This document shows positions 6,830-15,727 of a DNA stretch of 64,000 nucleotides, piece by piece. The notes beneath the pieces are model-generated. The model was not told the DNA's origin, did no database searches, and saw only the letters and a list, made by a program, of their open reading frames with translations. The position numbers and the translations under genes are program-made. Numbering within the stretch: the first letter of the stretch is position 1; each line of letters opens with the position of its first letter. Source of the DNA: Selenomonas dianae (GTDB lineage: Bacteria > Bacillota > Negativicutes > Selenomonadales > Selenomonadaceae); NCBI RefSeq assembly GCF_030644225.1, contig NZ_CP128650.1, positions 2,315,001 to 2,379,000 of the forward strand. Reading direction: 5' to 3'.

Positions 6830-8125
6830 ATGAAACGTGTATACACCTGCTTCTGCACCGACATCATCCACGCAGGGCATCGCAACCTCCTGCGTGCGGC
6901 GGCGGAGCTGGGCGAGGTGACGGTCGGCGTGCTCTCCGATGCGGAGATGGTGCGCTACAACCGCTTTCCGACCAAGACGCTCGCGGAGCGCATAGAGATG
7001 ATTCGCGCCCTGCCCGATGTCGCGGAGGTTGTCGTGCAGGAGCACATCATGTACGACGAGATCCTTGACCGTCTGCGCCCCGACTACGTCGTGCACGGGA
7101 GCAACTGGGCGCAGGGGCCCGAGTCCTCCATCCGCAAGAACGTCCTCGCCTGCCTCGCACGCTATGGCGGCGAGCTGATCGAGCCGCCGTACACAGAGAA
7201 CGCCGAGGTGCGCAACATCGACTGGCGGATGCGCGAACAGCTCGCCATGCCCGAGGCGCGGCGCGGACGGCTGCGCCGCCTCCTCTCCATCGTCCCCATC
7301 GTTAAGACCATCGAAGTACACAACGGGCTGACGGGGCTGATTGCCGAAAAGACGGTTGTGGAGAACGACGGCGGCCTCGACCAGTTCGACGCGATGTGGG
7401 TCTCAAGCCTCTGTGATTCGACCTCACGCGGCAAGCCCGACATCGAGCTGGTCGATCTCTCCGACCGCATCCAGACCATCAACGAGGTCATGGAGGTGAC
7501 AACGAAGCCCATCATCCTCGACATGGACACGGGCGGCACAGCGGAGCATTTCGCCTACAACGTCCGCACACTGGAGCGCATCGGCGTGTCCGCCGTCATC
7601 ATCGAGGACAAGACGGGCGCAAAGCGCAACTCCCTCTTCGGCACGGAGGTCGCGCAGACGCAGGATAGCATCGAGAACTTCTCCGAGAAGATCGCTGCGG
7701 GCAAGGCGGCACAGCGGACAGAGGAGTTCATGATCATCGCACGCATCGAGAGCCTGATTCTGGAAAAAGGATTGGCGGACGCACGCGAACGCGCGGAGGC
7801 CTACGTTGCGGCGGGCGCGGACGGCATCATGATCCACTCGCGTGCGAAGTCCCCCGACGAGGTCATTGCGTTCTGCGATGCGTTCCACACACAGCATCCG
7901 AACGTCCCCATCGTCGCCGTTCCCTCCTCCTACAACACAATCACGGAGGCACAGCTCGCAGCGCACGGCGTACGCATCGTCATCTACGCGAACCAACTCA
8001 CGCGGGCGGCATTCCCCGCCATGGAGGGCGCGGCACGCTCCATCCTCACACACCACCGCGCACACGAGATCGACAGCACGCTGCTGCCGATCAAGGACAT
8101 CATCCGACTGATTGATGTCATGTAA
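6830..8125 (+). CDS. pepM: Phosphoenolpyruvate mutase with N-terminal cytidylyltransferase-like domain
   Basis: This enzyme converts phosphoenolpyruvate to phosphonopyruvate, the C-P bond-forming entry step of phosphonate biosynthesis. The 431-residue protein has two parts. The N-terminal cytidylyltransferase-like domain (about 1-135) has IIHAGH at 12-17 and HGSNWAQ near 89-95. The isocitrate-lyase-fold mutase domain (about 150-431) contains the diagnostic EDK-x5-NS motif, with EDK at 259-261 and NS at 267-268, and DMDTGG at 241-246. I chose ATG 6830 (GAGAGGG upstream); a GTG/ATG 14 codons earlier lies in repeat sequence. The transaminase gene follows after 46 bases. Whether the N-terminal domain is active is unknown. 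Confidence 0.95.
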   Translation: MKRVYTCFCTDIIHAGHRNLLRAAAELGEVTVGVLSDAEMVRYNRFPTKTLAERIEMIRALPDVAEVVVQEHIMYDEILDRLRPDYVVHGSNWAQGPESSIRKNVLACLARYGGELIEPPYTENAEVRNIDWRMREQLAMPEARRGRLRRLLSIVPIVKTIEVHNGLTGLIAEKTVVENDGGLDQFDAMWVSSLCDSTSRGKPDIELVDLSDRIQTINEVMEVTTKPIILDMDTGGTAEHFAYNVRTLERIGVSAVIIEDKTGAKRNSLFGTEVAQTQDSIENFSEKIAAGKAAQRTEEFMIIARIESLILEKGLADARERAEAYVAAGADGIMIHSRAKSPDEVIAFCDAFHTQHPNVPIVAVPSSYNTITEAQLAAHGVRIVIYANQLTRAAFPAMEGAARSILTHHRAHEIDSTLLPIKDIIRLIDVM

Positions 8126-8171
8126 TTGGGGGGCTTTGTTTCTATTGTATGTTATGTATCGGAGATGAACC

Positions 8172-9263
8172 ATGAACATCAAACGCAACATTCTCCTCAA
8201 TCCCGGTCCTGCGACCACCACGGACACCGTCAAGGCGGCGCAGCTCGTCCCCGACATCTGCCCGCGCGAGCGGGAGTTCGGGCAGCTGATGCGCGATCTC
8301 GGCAGCAATCTGTTAAAGGTCGTCCACGCGAATGAAGCGGAGTGGACGACCGTCCTTTTCTGCGGCTCGGGCACGATCTGCATGGACGCGTGCGTCAGCT
8401 CGCTCATCCCTGCGGACGGAAAACTCCTCATCGTCAACAACGGGGCGTATTCCGCGCGGGCGGCAGAGATGGCGCGCGCCTACGCCGTTCCGCATATCGA
8501 CCTACAGTTTCCGATTGACGGGCTGCCCGACCTCGAACTGGTGGAGCGCACGCTCATCGAGCACCCCGACATCACCGCCGTCTACACAACGCATCAGGAG
8601 ACGGGTACAGGCATCCTGAACCCCGTGCGGGAGATCGGCGCATGCGCCCACGCACACGGGGCACTCATGATCGCAGACACGATCTCGACCTACGCGATGA
8701 TTCCGTTCACCGTGAACGAAATGAACATCGACGTGTGTATGTCCTCGGCGCAGAAGGGCATCCAAGGTATGACGGGACTTTCATACGTCCTTGCCAAAAA
8801 ATCCGTGCTGACTGCCGCAAAGTCCTATCCCGTGCGCTCGTACTACACGAATCTCGTCATGCAGTATGAGGGATTCGAGCAGACGGGCGAGATGCGCTTT
8901 ACCCCGCCCGTGCAGACCGTCTATGCAGCAAAGCGTGCGCTCGCCGAATACTTCGCCGAGGGCGCGGCGAAAAAATGGGCACGCCATACGCGCACAATCA
9001 ACGCCATCCACGAGGGTCTTGCGGCGCTCGGGCTAACGGAAGCGATTCCCCGCGAAATCCAGTCGGGGCTCGTCGTTGCGGTGGAATACCCTGCGAACTT
9101 TGACTTTATGCGCGTCCATGACTACTGCTACGAGCGCGGCTATACGATCTACCCCGGCAAGATGCAGACCGCATCGACATTCCGCCTCTGTGCGCTTGGT
9201 GCGATTGACGAAGCGGACATCCGAGGCTTCTTCCGCGTGTTTGAGGAAGCGCTGAAGGCTTAG
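8172..9263 (+). CDS. 2-aminoethylphosphonate--pyruvate transaminase
   Basis: A 363-residue class V PLP-dependent aminotransferase. In the AEP pathway it interconverts phosphonoacetaldehyde and AEP; beside pepM and a decarboxylase the biosynthetic direction is expected. The start LLNPGPATTTDTV is the family hallmark. CGSGT (64-68) is the cofactor-phosphate region, Asp169 in IADT and Lys195 in SSAQKGIQG are the PLP-binding residues. ATG 8172 has GGAG 7 bases upstream. Closest relatives also include serine-glyoxylate type enzymes, but context settles the call. Confidence 0.93.
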   Translation: MNIKRNILLNPGPATTTDTVKAAQLVPDICPREREFGQLMRDLGSNLLKVVHANEAEWTTVLFCGSGTICMDACVSSLIPADGKLLIVNNGAYSARAAEMARAYAVPHIDLQFPIDGLPDLELVERTLIEHPDITAVYTTHQETGTGILNPVREIGACAHAHGALMIADTISTYAMIPFTVNEMNIDVCMSSAQKGIQGMTGLSYVLAKKSVLTAAKSYPVRSYYTNLVMQYEGFEQTGEMRFTPPVQTVYAAKRALAEYFAEGAAKKWARHTRTINAIHEGLAALGLTEAIPREIQSGLVVAVEYPANFDFMRVHDYCYERGYTIYPGKMQTASTFRLCALGAIDEADIRGFFRVFEEALKA

Positions 9264-9284
9264 GGGGATCCCCCCGTACGGTAC

Positions 9285-9340
9285 GGGGGAGGAATCGCTT
9301 GCGTAACGAGGGGTCTGCGAGGCGTATCGCCTCGCAAAAA
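9285..9340. repeat. Remnant of a family B end
   Basis: GCTTGCGTAACGAGGGGTCTGCGAGGCG matches, in parts, the right end of family B; the rest of the element is missing. It lies between the transaminase and the first paralogue. Confidence 0.6.
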
Positions 9341-9352
9341 CGAAAGGACATC

Positions 9353-11476
9353 ATGACGGACGATTTCACCGTATTTTGGCAGAACAATGCGCGGGCGCAG
9401 GAGCTTTTTGACGACCTCCTCGCACGCGCGGAGCGAAATGCCTATGACGACGACTTCCTCGCCGCACTCGCCGCCTATCGGGAGGCGGAGTGTCTTTTGA
9501 GGGGGGGCACAGATGCGCCAAACGCGGACATCTTCGCGGCGGAGTATCTGCTCGCGCAGGGGGAGGCGGAGGACGCCGCGCTCTGCGGGGAACGCGCCTT
9601 TCGCAGCCGCCCCGTCGAGCCGCGTGTCTGGCGCGTGCTCGCACGTGCCTATGCTGCGCTCGGACGCTATGCGGATGCCCTCATCATGCAGGGCTATCCG
9701 CTGAACTTCTTCAAAGTCCCGATCTCCCTTGATATGCCTGCCTCTGTGCTGACCCCCGCGACCCTCGACCGGCTCTCGCGTGCAACGGGCAAGGCGGCCT
9801 ATGCGCCCTATGCACTCAGCCGCATGACCTACACCGCCGAGACGGGGCTGACTGCCCGTTCGACGGTGTTCTTCGAGGAGTTTCTGCCCGTCTCGGAGCA
9901 TATCGCACCGCATTACTACGTCGGCGCATACACGGATCAGGAGATACATGGCAACAAACGATGGCTGATGAACGCGATCCGAAACGTGCCGGGGCTTGCC
10001 GAGAATGTCGGTGGAGACTTCACGTTCGACATCATGCGCGGCACACGCGCATCGGGAGAGGTGTGCATTGACATCGCAGAGGGTGCGCAGGCAATTATTC
10101 CGATCTACGGCACGGCGGACGGACAGTCTCTCACGGCACAGTCGGAGACGGTATGCGACGACATCCGTCTGAATCCTGCAACGCCGAATTTTTTCCGTCT
10201 GGATGAGACGACACACTTCCGCTCCGACGCAGACGTCATTATCGGTACGCCAATTCACCTCGGACACAGCCCCGCACGCCGAAAACTCGTCCTCAACATT
10301 CTTGTGGATGCCCTTCCGTGGACGCTGCTGCGCACGGACTTCGCGTCGCACATGCCCGCTACAGCGCATTTCTTTGCACGTGGCACGATCTTTGATCGGC
10401 ACTTTTCGGTATGCGAGTACACCTATCCCTCGCTCCCGACCATCGAGACGGGGATGTACCCGCACCATACGGGCATCTTCAACGAATGGGCGGCGATTGA
10501 ACTGGATCCGACCTTCGTCACCATTGCCGAGCGGGCGCGTGCATCGGGCTATGCCACAGCGAATCTCATGAGCGAGGGCATCGGCATATGGAACGGTACG
10601 TCGCGCGGCTATGACCGTCTGCTGGTCACCCCCTACCGCACGCTCGCCTATGAGGGCGTGGAGCGCACGATCCGCTATCTCGACGGCTGCGGCGCGGCGG
10701 ATCACTTCATCTTTCTGCATTTCAACGACGTGCACCCTTGGAGCAGCGAGCTGTTCCAGATCTCTACCGCCGCGCAAATGGAGCTGTCGCTCGCGGGTCG
10801 GCTCGCGGGTGAAAAGAAAAAAATACCCAGCCCCTACTTGCGCCCGAGTGCATTTTACCAAACCGCATTTTGGCAGGCGGTACACGATACGGATCGCGCA
10901 CTCGGCGCACTGTTCTCCTATATCGAGCAGCACTATGCAGAGGGAGAATATCTCGTGAATCTGTACTCCGATCACGGCGTACCGATCTTCAGTGCGGAAC
11001 ACTATATCGTGGATACCCATATGACAGGTGCGGCATGGATGATGCGTGGGGCGGGCGTACCGGCGGGGATCGTCGCGGACGAACTGACGAGTGCAGTCGA
11101 TATTTACCCGACGCTTGCCCACCTCTGCGGCTTTCCCGTGGGGGAGAATGTGGACGGCGTGCTCCCGCGTCTTTTTGGTGGCACGGGACGCGACATCGCC
11201 TACAGCAACTCGCTCTATCCGCTCAAACCCTACTTCCTCGCGGCGCGATCGCGTACCCATACGTTCTGTTTGGAAACCGAGAATGTTGCCGCCATCAACG
11301 GAACAGTCGATCTCGCGCGTGCTACGGCCGCTATCTATCCGAACGCACACGAACGCGAGGAGGGCAGTGCGGTAGACAGCCCCGCACTGCGGGCGTTCTT
11401 CTATCCGCGTGTCCGCGCATTTTTGCAGGGGATTGGGAGCAATGGCGAGCAGTTCCCCCCACCGAAGGAGATATAG
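9353..11476 (+). CDS. TPR-like/alkaline phosphatase-superfamily protein, paralogue 1 of 4
   Basis: A 707-residue protein with no signal peptide or membrane segment, so probably cytosolic. Residues 1-120 are helical repeats (AAYREAECLL, AAEYLLAQGEAEDAALCGERAF, VLARAYAALGRYADAL). After a middle region the alkaline phosphatase/phosphodiesterase domain starts near 305. Asp319 (LVDALPW), Thr357 (EYTYPSLPTIETG), Asp459/His461 (FNDVHPW), Asp540-His541 (YSDHG) and His556 fit the two-metal site and threonine nucleophile of that superfamily. The Cys/Ser-x-Pro-x-Arg motif of true sulfatases is absent. In a phosphonate island it may transfer or hydrolyse a phosphonate or phosphate ester; this is inference. 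The next paralogue starts 1 base after the stop. Confidence 0.85.
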   Translation: MTDDFTVFWQNNARAQELFDDLLARAERNAYDDDFLAALAAYREAECLLRGGTDAPNADIFAAEYLLAQGEAEDAALCGERAFRSRPVEPRVWRVLARAYAALGRYADALIMQGYPLNFFKVPISLDMPASVLTPATLDRLSRATGKAAYAPYALSRMTYTAETGLTARSTVFFEEFLPVSEHIAPHYYVGAYTDQEIHGNKRWLMNAIRNVPGLAENVGGDFTFDIMRGTRASGEVCIDIAEGAQAIIPIYGTADGQSLTAQSETVCDDIRLNPATPNFFRLDETTHFRSDADVIIGTPIHLGHSPARRKLVLNILVDALPWTLLRTDFASHMPATAHFFARGTIFDRHFSVCEYTYPSLPTIETGMYPHHTGIFNEWAAIELDPTFVTIAERARASGYATANLMSEGIGIWNGTSRGYDRLLVTPYRTLAYEGVERTIRYLDGCGAADHFIFLHFNDVHPWSSELFQISTAAQMELSLAGRLAGEKKKIPSPYLRPSAFYQTAFWQAVHDTDRALGALFSYIEQHYAEGEYLVNLYSDHGVPIFSAEHYIVDTHMTGAAWMMRGAGVPAGIVADELTSAVDIYPTLAHLCGFPVGENVDGVLPRLFGGTGRDIAYSNSLYPLKPYFLAARSRTHTFCLETENVAAINGTVDLARATAAIYPNAHEREEGSAVDSPALRAFFYPRVRAFLQGIGSNGEQFPPPKEI

Positions 11477-11477
11477 C

Positions 11478-13583
11478 ATGACGGACGATTTCAGCGTATT
11501 TTGGCGAAACAACGAACGCGCCCGCATACTTTTTTACGCACTTCTCACCCATGCGGCGAGCGTAGGCTATGACGACGACTTCCTCGCCGCACTTGCCGCC
11601 TATCGGGAGGCGGGCGGCACGGCGGCGCACGCGGACATCTTCGCGGCGGAGTATCTGCTCGCGCAAGGGGAGGCGGAGAATGCCGCGCTCTGCGGGGAGC
11701 GAGCCTTTCGCAGCCGCCCCGTCGAGCCGCGCCTCTTAGACGTGCTCGCACGTGCCTATGCCGCGCTCGGACGCTATGCGGATGCCCTCGTCATGCAGGG
11801 ACGTGCGGCAAAGCTCACGGGACGCCCGCTCACGACGGACTGTCCGCCCGCGCTGCTGACAGGAGAGGTGCTCGACCGCCTGTCCGTTGCGATGGGCAAG
11901 CCGAGCTATGCGCCGATGGCACTGTCCCGCATGAGCTACGATGCCGCAGCGGGCTTCACGGCACGCGAGGGAGTATTTGCTGGCGAATTCCTCCCGCAGG
12001 AGACGGACATCCACCCCCCCTACTATGTGGCGACGTATACGGAGCAGGAGCAGCAGGGCAACAAGGCATGGCTGCTCCATACCATCGAGGATGCCAAGGG
12101 CTTTGCCGAGAACGTCGGCGGCGAGTTCGTCTACGATCTCATCCGTGCCCGACGTGCGCCGGGACGCGCCGAGATCACGCTCGCGGCGGGACAGGAGATC
12201 GTGCTCCCCGTGCTCGGGGTACAGGGATTTCAGCGGCTCCACGTAAAGACGGACAGCCTCGAAAAGGATACGCCGCTCAGCCCCGCCACGCCGAATTTCT
12301 TCCGTCTCACGGAGCGCACGACGCTCTCCTCCGATCACGCCTTCCTCGTCGGTACGCCGATCTCCGTCGGCCACAGCCCGCAGCGCCGCCCACTCGTGCT
12401 GAATCTCCTCGCCGACGCGCTCCCGTGGGAAATCCTCGGCGCGCATTTCGCGGAGTGGATGCCGAACACGGCGCGGTTCTTTGCACGCGGCGTGATCTTC
12501 GATCAGCATTTCTCCGTGTCCGAGTACACCTATCCCTCGCTCCCGACCATCGAGACGGGGATGTACCCGCACCACAGCCACATCTTCAACGACAAGATCG
12601 CCATCTCCCTGCCGCCGGAGTATGTAACGCTCTCCGAGCGGATGCGGACGCTCGGCTATGCGACGGCGAGCCTCATGGGGGACGGCATCGGTGTCTACAA
12701 CGGCACGACGCGCGGCTACGACCGCCTCATCGTCTCAGGTTACCGCACGCTCGCCTACGAGGGCGTGGAGCGCACGATCCGCCATCTCGACGGGATGCGC
12801 GATGTGGATCACTTCATCTTTCTGCATACGGCGGACGTCCATCCGTGGCCGTACCCGCTCTTTCAAGTCACGGCAAGCGTACAGGCACGCCTGCCGCTCG
12901 CGGAGCGTCTCTCGGGTGCGGAGGACGGTGTGCCGAGCCCCTATCTGCGGACGACACCGCTCGCCGACGCAACGTGTCGGCAGGGCATCCGCGATCTCGA
13001 CCGTGCGCTCGGGACGCTCTTTTCCTATCTCGAAGAAAACTATGCGGAGGGGGAGTATCTCGTCAATCTCTACTCCGATCACGGCGTACCCGTATTCAGC
13101 AAAGATCACTACATTGTCAGCCCGGATATGACGCACGCCGTATGGATGATGCGCGGGGCGGGCGTGCCTGCGGGGATCGTCGCGGACGAACTGACGAGTG
13201 CGGTCGATATGTACCCGACGCTCGCACACCTGTGCGGCTTTCCCGTGGGGGACAGCGTGGACGGCGTGCGTCCGCGTCTTTTTGGCGGCACGGGACGCGA
13301 CATCGCCTACAGCAACTCGCTCTATCCGGGACGCACCTACTGTCTGCGGGCACGCACGCGGACGCATACCTTCCATCTGGAGACCGAGGACGGTGTCGCA
13401 CCGAACGGGACGGTCGATCTCGCGCGTGCCGTGACCGCCATCTATCCGCGCACACATGAGGGCATCGCAGGATATGAGGTGGACAGCCCCGCGCTGCGTG
13501 CGTTCTTCTATCCGCGTGTCCGCGCATTTTTGCAGGGGATCGGGAGCAACGGCGAGCAGTTCCCCCCACCGAAGGAGATATAG
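11478..13583 (+). CDS. TPR-like/alkaline phosphatase-superfamily protein, paralogue 2 of 4
   Basis: A 701-residue paralogue with the same plan: an MTDDFSVFW start, helical repeats to about residue 110, and the catalytic domain with LLADALPW, EYTYPSLPTIETGMYPHH, LHTADVHPW and YSDHG all conserved. It differs from paralogue 1 mainly in the middle (about 110-290) and in surface loops after the nucleophile. The C-terminal 15 residues (GIGSNGEQFPPPKEI) equal those of paralogues 1 and 3, and the same bases (GAAGGAGATATAG) form the ribosome site for the next gene, so the junction is under double constraint. One base separates it from paralogue 3. Confidence 0.85.
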   Translation: MTDDFSVFWRNNERARILFYALLTHAASVGYDDDFLAALAAYREAGGTAAHADIFAAEYLLAQGEAENAALCGERAFRSRPVEPRLLDVLARAYAALGRYADALVMQGRAAKLTGRPLTTDCPPALLTGEVLDRLSVAMGKPSYAPMALSRMSYDAAAGFTAREGVFAGEFLPQETDIHPPYYVATYTEQEQQGNKAWLLHTIEDAKGFAENVGGEFVYDLIRARRAPGRAEITLAAGQEIVLPVLGVQGFQRLHVKTDSLEKDTPLSPATPNFFRLTERTTLSSDHAFLVGTPISVGHSPQRRPLVLNLLADALPWEILGAHFAEWMPNTARFFARGVIFDQHFSVSEYTYPSLPTIETGMYPHHSHIFNDKIAISLPPEYVTLSERMRTLGYATASLMGDGIGVYNGTTRGYDRLIVSGYRTLAYEGVERTIRHLDGMRDVDHFIFLHTADVHPWPYPLFQVTASVQARLPLAERLSGAEDGVPSPYLRTTPLADATCRQGIRDLDRALGTLFSYLEENYAEGEYLVNLYSDHGVPVFSKDHYIVSPDMTHAVWMMRGAGVPAGIVADELTSAVDMYPTLAHLCGFPVGDSVDGVRPRLFGGTGRDIAYSNSLYPGRTYCLRARTRTHTFHLETEDGVAPNGTVDLARAVTAIYPRTHEGIAGYEVDSPALRAFFYPRVRAFLQGIGSNGEQFPPPKEI

Positions 13584-13584
13584 C

Positions 13585-15726
13585 ATGACGGACGATTTCA
13601 GCGTGTTTTGGCAAAACAACGAACGCGCCCGCACGCTCTTTTACGAACTTTTGGAACGGTCAGAGCGTGCCGCCTATGACGACGACTTCCTCGCACGCCT
13701 TGCGGCATATCGGGAGGCGGAGTGTCTTTTGAGGGGGGGCATGGATGCACCAAATGCGGACATATTCGCCGCACGCTATCTCCTCCATCACGGAGACGCA
13801 GAGGCGGCGATCGTCTGCGGCAGGCGTTCCTTGCTCCGACACGCCGTGAACCATGCCGCATGGGATGTGCTCATCCGTTCCTATGAGGCGCTCGGCCGTT
13901 ATGGGGAAGCGCTCGTGATGCAGGGATATGCGGCGAGCCTCCATCCGATGCCGTTCTCCATCGAGGGCTATCCGGCGGAGGCAATGACGGGCGATGTGCT
14001 CGATCGCCTGTCCGTCGTTATGTCCCGCCCCGCATCTGCCCCGACGGCGGTGCGGATGTCCTATGATCCGGAAAAGGGCATCACCGCCGCAGGCGGGGTC
14101 TTTGTCGGCGAACATCTCCCCGCAGATACACATACCCCTCCCTACTATGTCGGCGTATACGCAGAACAGGGGATGCAGGGGGACAGGGCATGGATGATGA
14201 GCGTCCTCCAAAATGCGCCGGGGGTCTTGCCCTTTGGTGCGGGAGATTTCGTATTTGACATCATGCGCGGTACGCGTGCCCCCGGTACGGCGCACATCGA
14301 TCTCGCACCGGGGCAGAAGGTAGTCCTCCCCGTCATCGGGACGGTGGTGCCCGTTCCCGGTGTGCACACGCCGCAGCACCTCCGCATCACCACGCCTTCC
14401 TTCCACGCATTCGGATGGCTCAACGGTGCGACGCCGAATTTCTTCCGTCTCAACGAGACGACGGATTTCGCGTCCAAGGAATCCTTTATCGTCGGCACCC
14501 CCATCCACATCGGTCACAGCCCGCAGCGGCGGCGTCTTGTCCTGAACATTCTCGCCGACGCGCTGCCGTGGCAGGTGCTGCGCAATTCGTTTGCCGCCGC
14601 GATGCCGCAGACGGCACGCTTTTTCGCACGCGGGACGATCTTCGACCGGCATTTTTCTGTGGCGGAGTACACCTATCCGTCGTTTGCCACGATCGAAACG
14701 GGGATGTATCCCCAGCACAGTCAGATCTTTCACAGCAACGTCCACGTCTCCCTCCGCACGGAGTATGTGACGCTCGCGGAGCGGATGCGGGAGCTCGGCT
14801 ATGCGACGGCAAATCTCATGGGGCTTGGCGACGGCATATACAACGGTGTCACGCGCGGCTATGACCGTCTGCTGATCGCGTCCTACCGCCAGCAGAACTA
14901 CGAAGCGGTCGCGCGGGTCATCCGCCATCTTGAGGGGCTTGGCGATGCCGATCATTTCATCCTCATCCACTCAGGCGATGTGCATCCGTTCCCCTCTCCG
15001 CTGTTCCAGTATGGCACGGCGGCACAGGCGCATCTGCCGCTGCGGCCGCGCCTGACGGAGCTCGTCAATGCGCCGCCCAGTCCCTATCTGATCGGGAGTC
15101 CCTTGAACCAGGAGGCATTCCGTCTCGGCGTACGTGAGCTCGACCGCACGCTCGGGATGCTCTTTGCCTATCTGGAGGAGAACTACGCCCCCGAGGACTA
15201 CCTCGTGAATCTCTACTCCGATCACGGGGTCTCTATTTTCAGCGAACATCCTCACATCGTCGATCCGCTCCTCACGGGTGCAACGTGGATGATGCGTGGC
15301 GCAGGGGTGCCCGAAGGGGTGGTCACGGACGAGCTGACAAGCCCCGTTGACATCTATCCTGCGCTCGCCCACCTCTGCGGCTTTCCCGTGGGAGAGAATG
15401 TGGACGGTGTTCTGCCGCAGGTCTTTGGGGGGACGGGACGCGACATCACGTTCAGCAACTCGCTGTACCCCGGCAAGCCTTACTTCCTCACGGCACGCAC
15501 GCAGACGCATAGTTTCTGTCTGGAGACCGAGGACGGTGTCGCACCGAACGGGACGGTCGATCTCGCGCGTGCCGTGACCGCCATCTATCCGCGCGCACAT
15601 GAGCGGGAGGCGGGCTGCGAGGTGGACAGCCCCGCGCTGCGGGCGTTCTTCTATCCGCGCGTCCGCGCATTTTTGCAGGGGATCGGGAGCAACGGTGAGC
15701 AGTTCCCCCCACCGAAGGAGATATAG
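13585..15726 (+). CDS. TPR-like/alkaline phosphatase-superfamily protein, paralogue 3 of 4
   Basis: A 713-residue paralogue. The N-terminal repeats (AAYREAECLLRGGMDAPNADIFAARYLLHHG split across helices) match paralogue 4 more closely than paralogue 2, while the C-terminus matches paralogue 2: a mosaic consistent with gene conversion. Catalytic segments are ILADALPW, EYTYPSFATIETGMYPQH, IHSGDVHPF and YSDHG; the nucleophile Thr and metal ligands are retained although LPT becomes FAT. A short insertion (VVPVPGVHTPQHLRITT) lies before the catalytic domain. It probably does the same chemistry on a different acceptor, though nothing in the sequence identifies the substrate. Confidence 0.85.
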   Translation: MTDDFSVFWQNNERARTLFYELLERSERAAYDDDFLARLAAYREAECLLRGGMDAPNADIFAARYLLHHGDAEAAIVCGRRSLLRHAVNHAAWDVLIRSYEALGRYGEALVMQGYAASLHPMPFSIEGYPAEAMTGDVLDRLSVVMSRPASAPTAVRMSYDPEKGITAAGGVFVGEHLPADTHTPPYYVGVYAEQGMQGDRAWMMSVLQNAPGVLPFGAGDFVFDIMRGTRAPGTAHIDLAPGQKVVLPVIGTVVPVPGVHTPQHLRITTPSFHAFGWLNGATPNFFRLNETTDFASKESFIVGTPIHIGHSPQRRRLVLNILADALPWQVLRNSFAAAMPQTARFFARGTIFDRHFSVAEYTYPSFATIETGMYPQHSQIFHSNVHVSLRTEYVTLAERMRELGYATANLMGLGDGIYNGVTRGYDRLLIASYRQQNYEAVARVIRHLEGLGDADHFILIHSGDVHPFPSPLFQYGTAAQAHLPLRPRLTELVNAPPSPYLIGSPLNQEAFRLGVRELDRTLGMLFAYLEENYAPEDYLVNLYSDHGVSIFSEHPHIVDPLLTGATWMMRGAGVPEGVVTDELTSPVDIYPALAHLCGFPVGENVDGVLPQVFGGTGRDITFSNSLYPGKPYFLTARTQTHSFCLETEDGVAPNGTVDLARAVTAIYPRAHEREAGCEVDSPALRAFFYPRVRAFLQGIGSNGEQFPPPKEI

Positions 15727-15727
15727 C

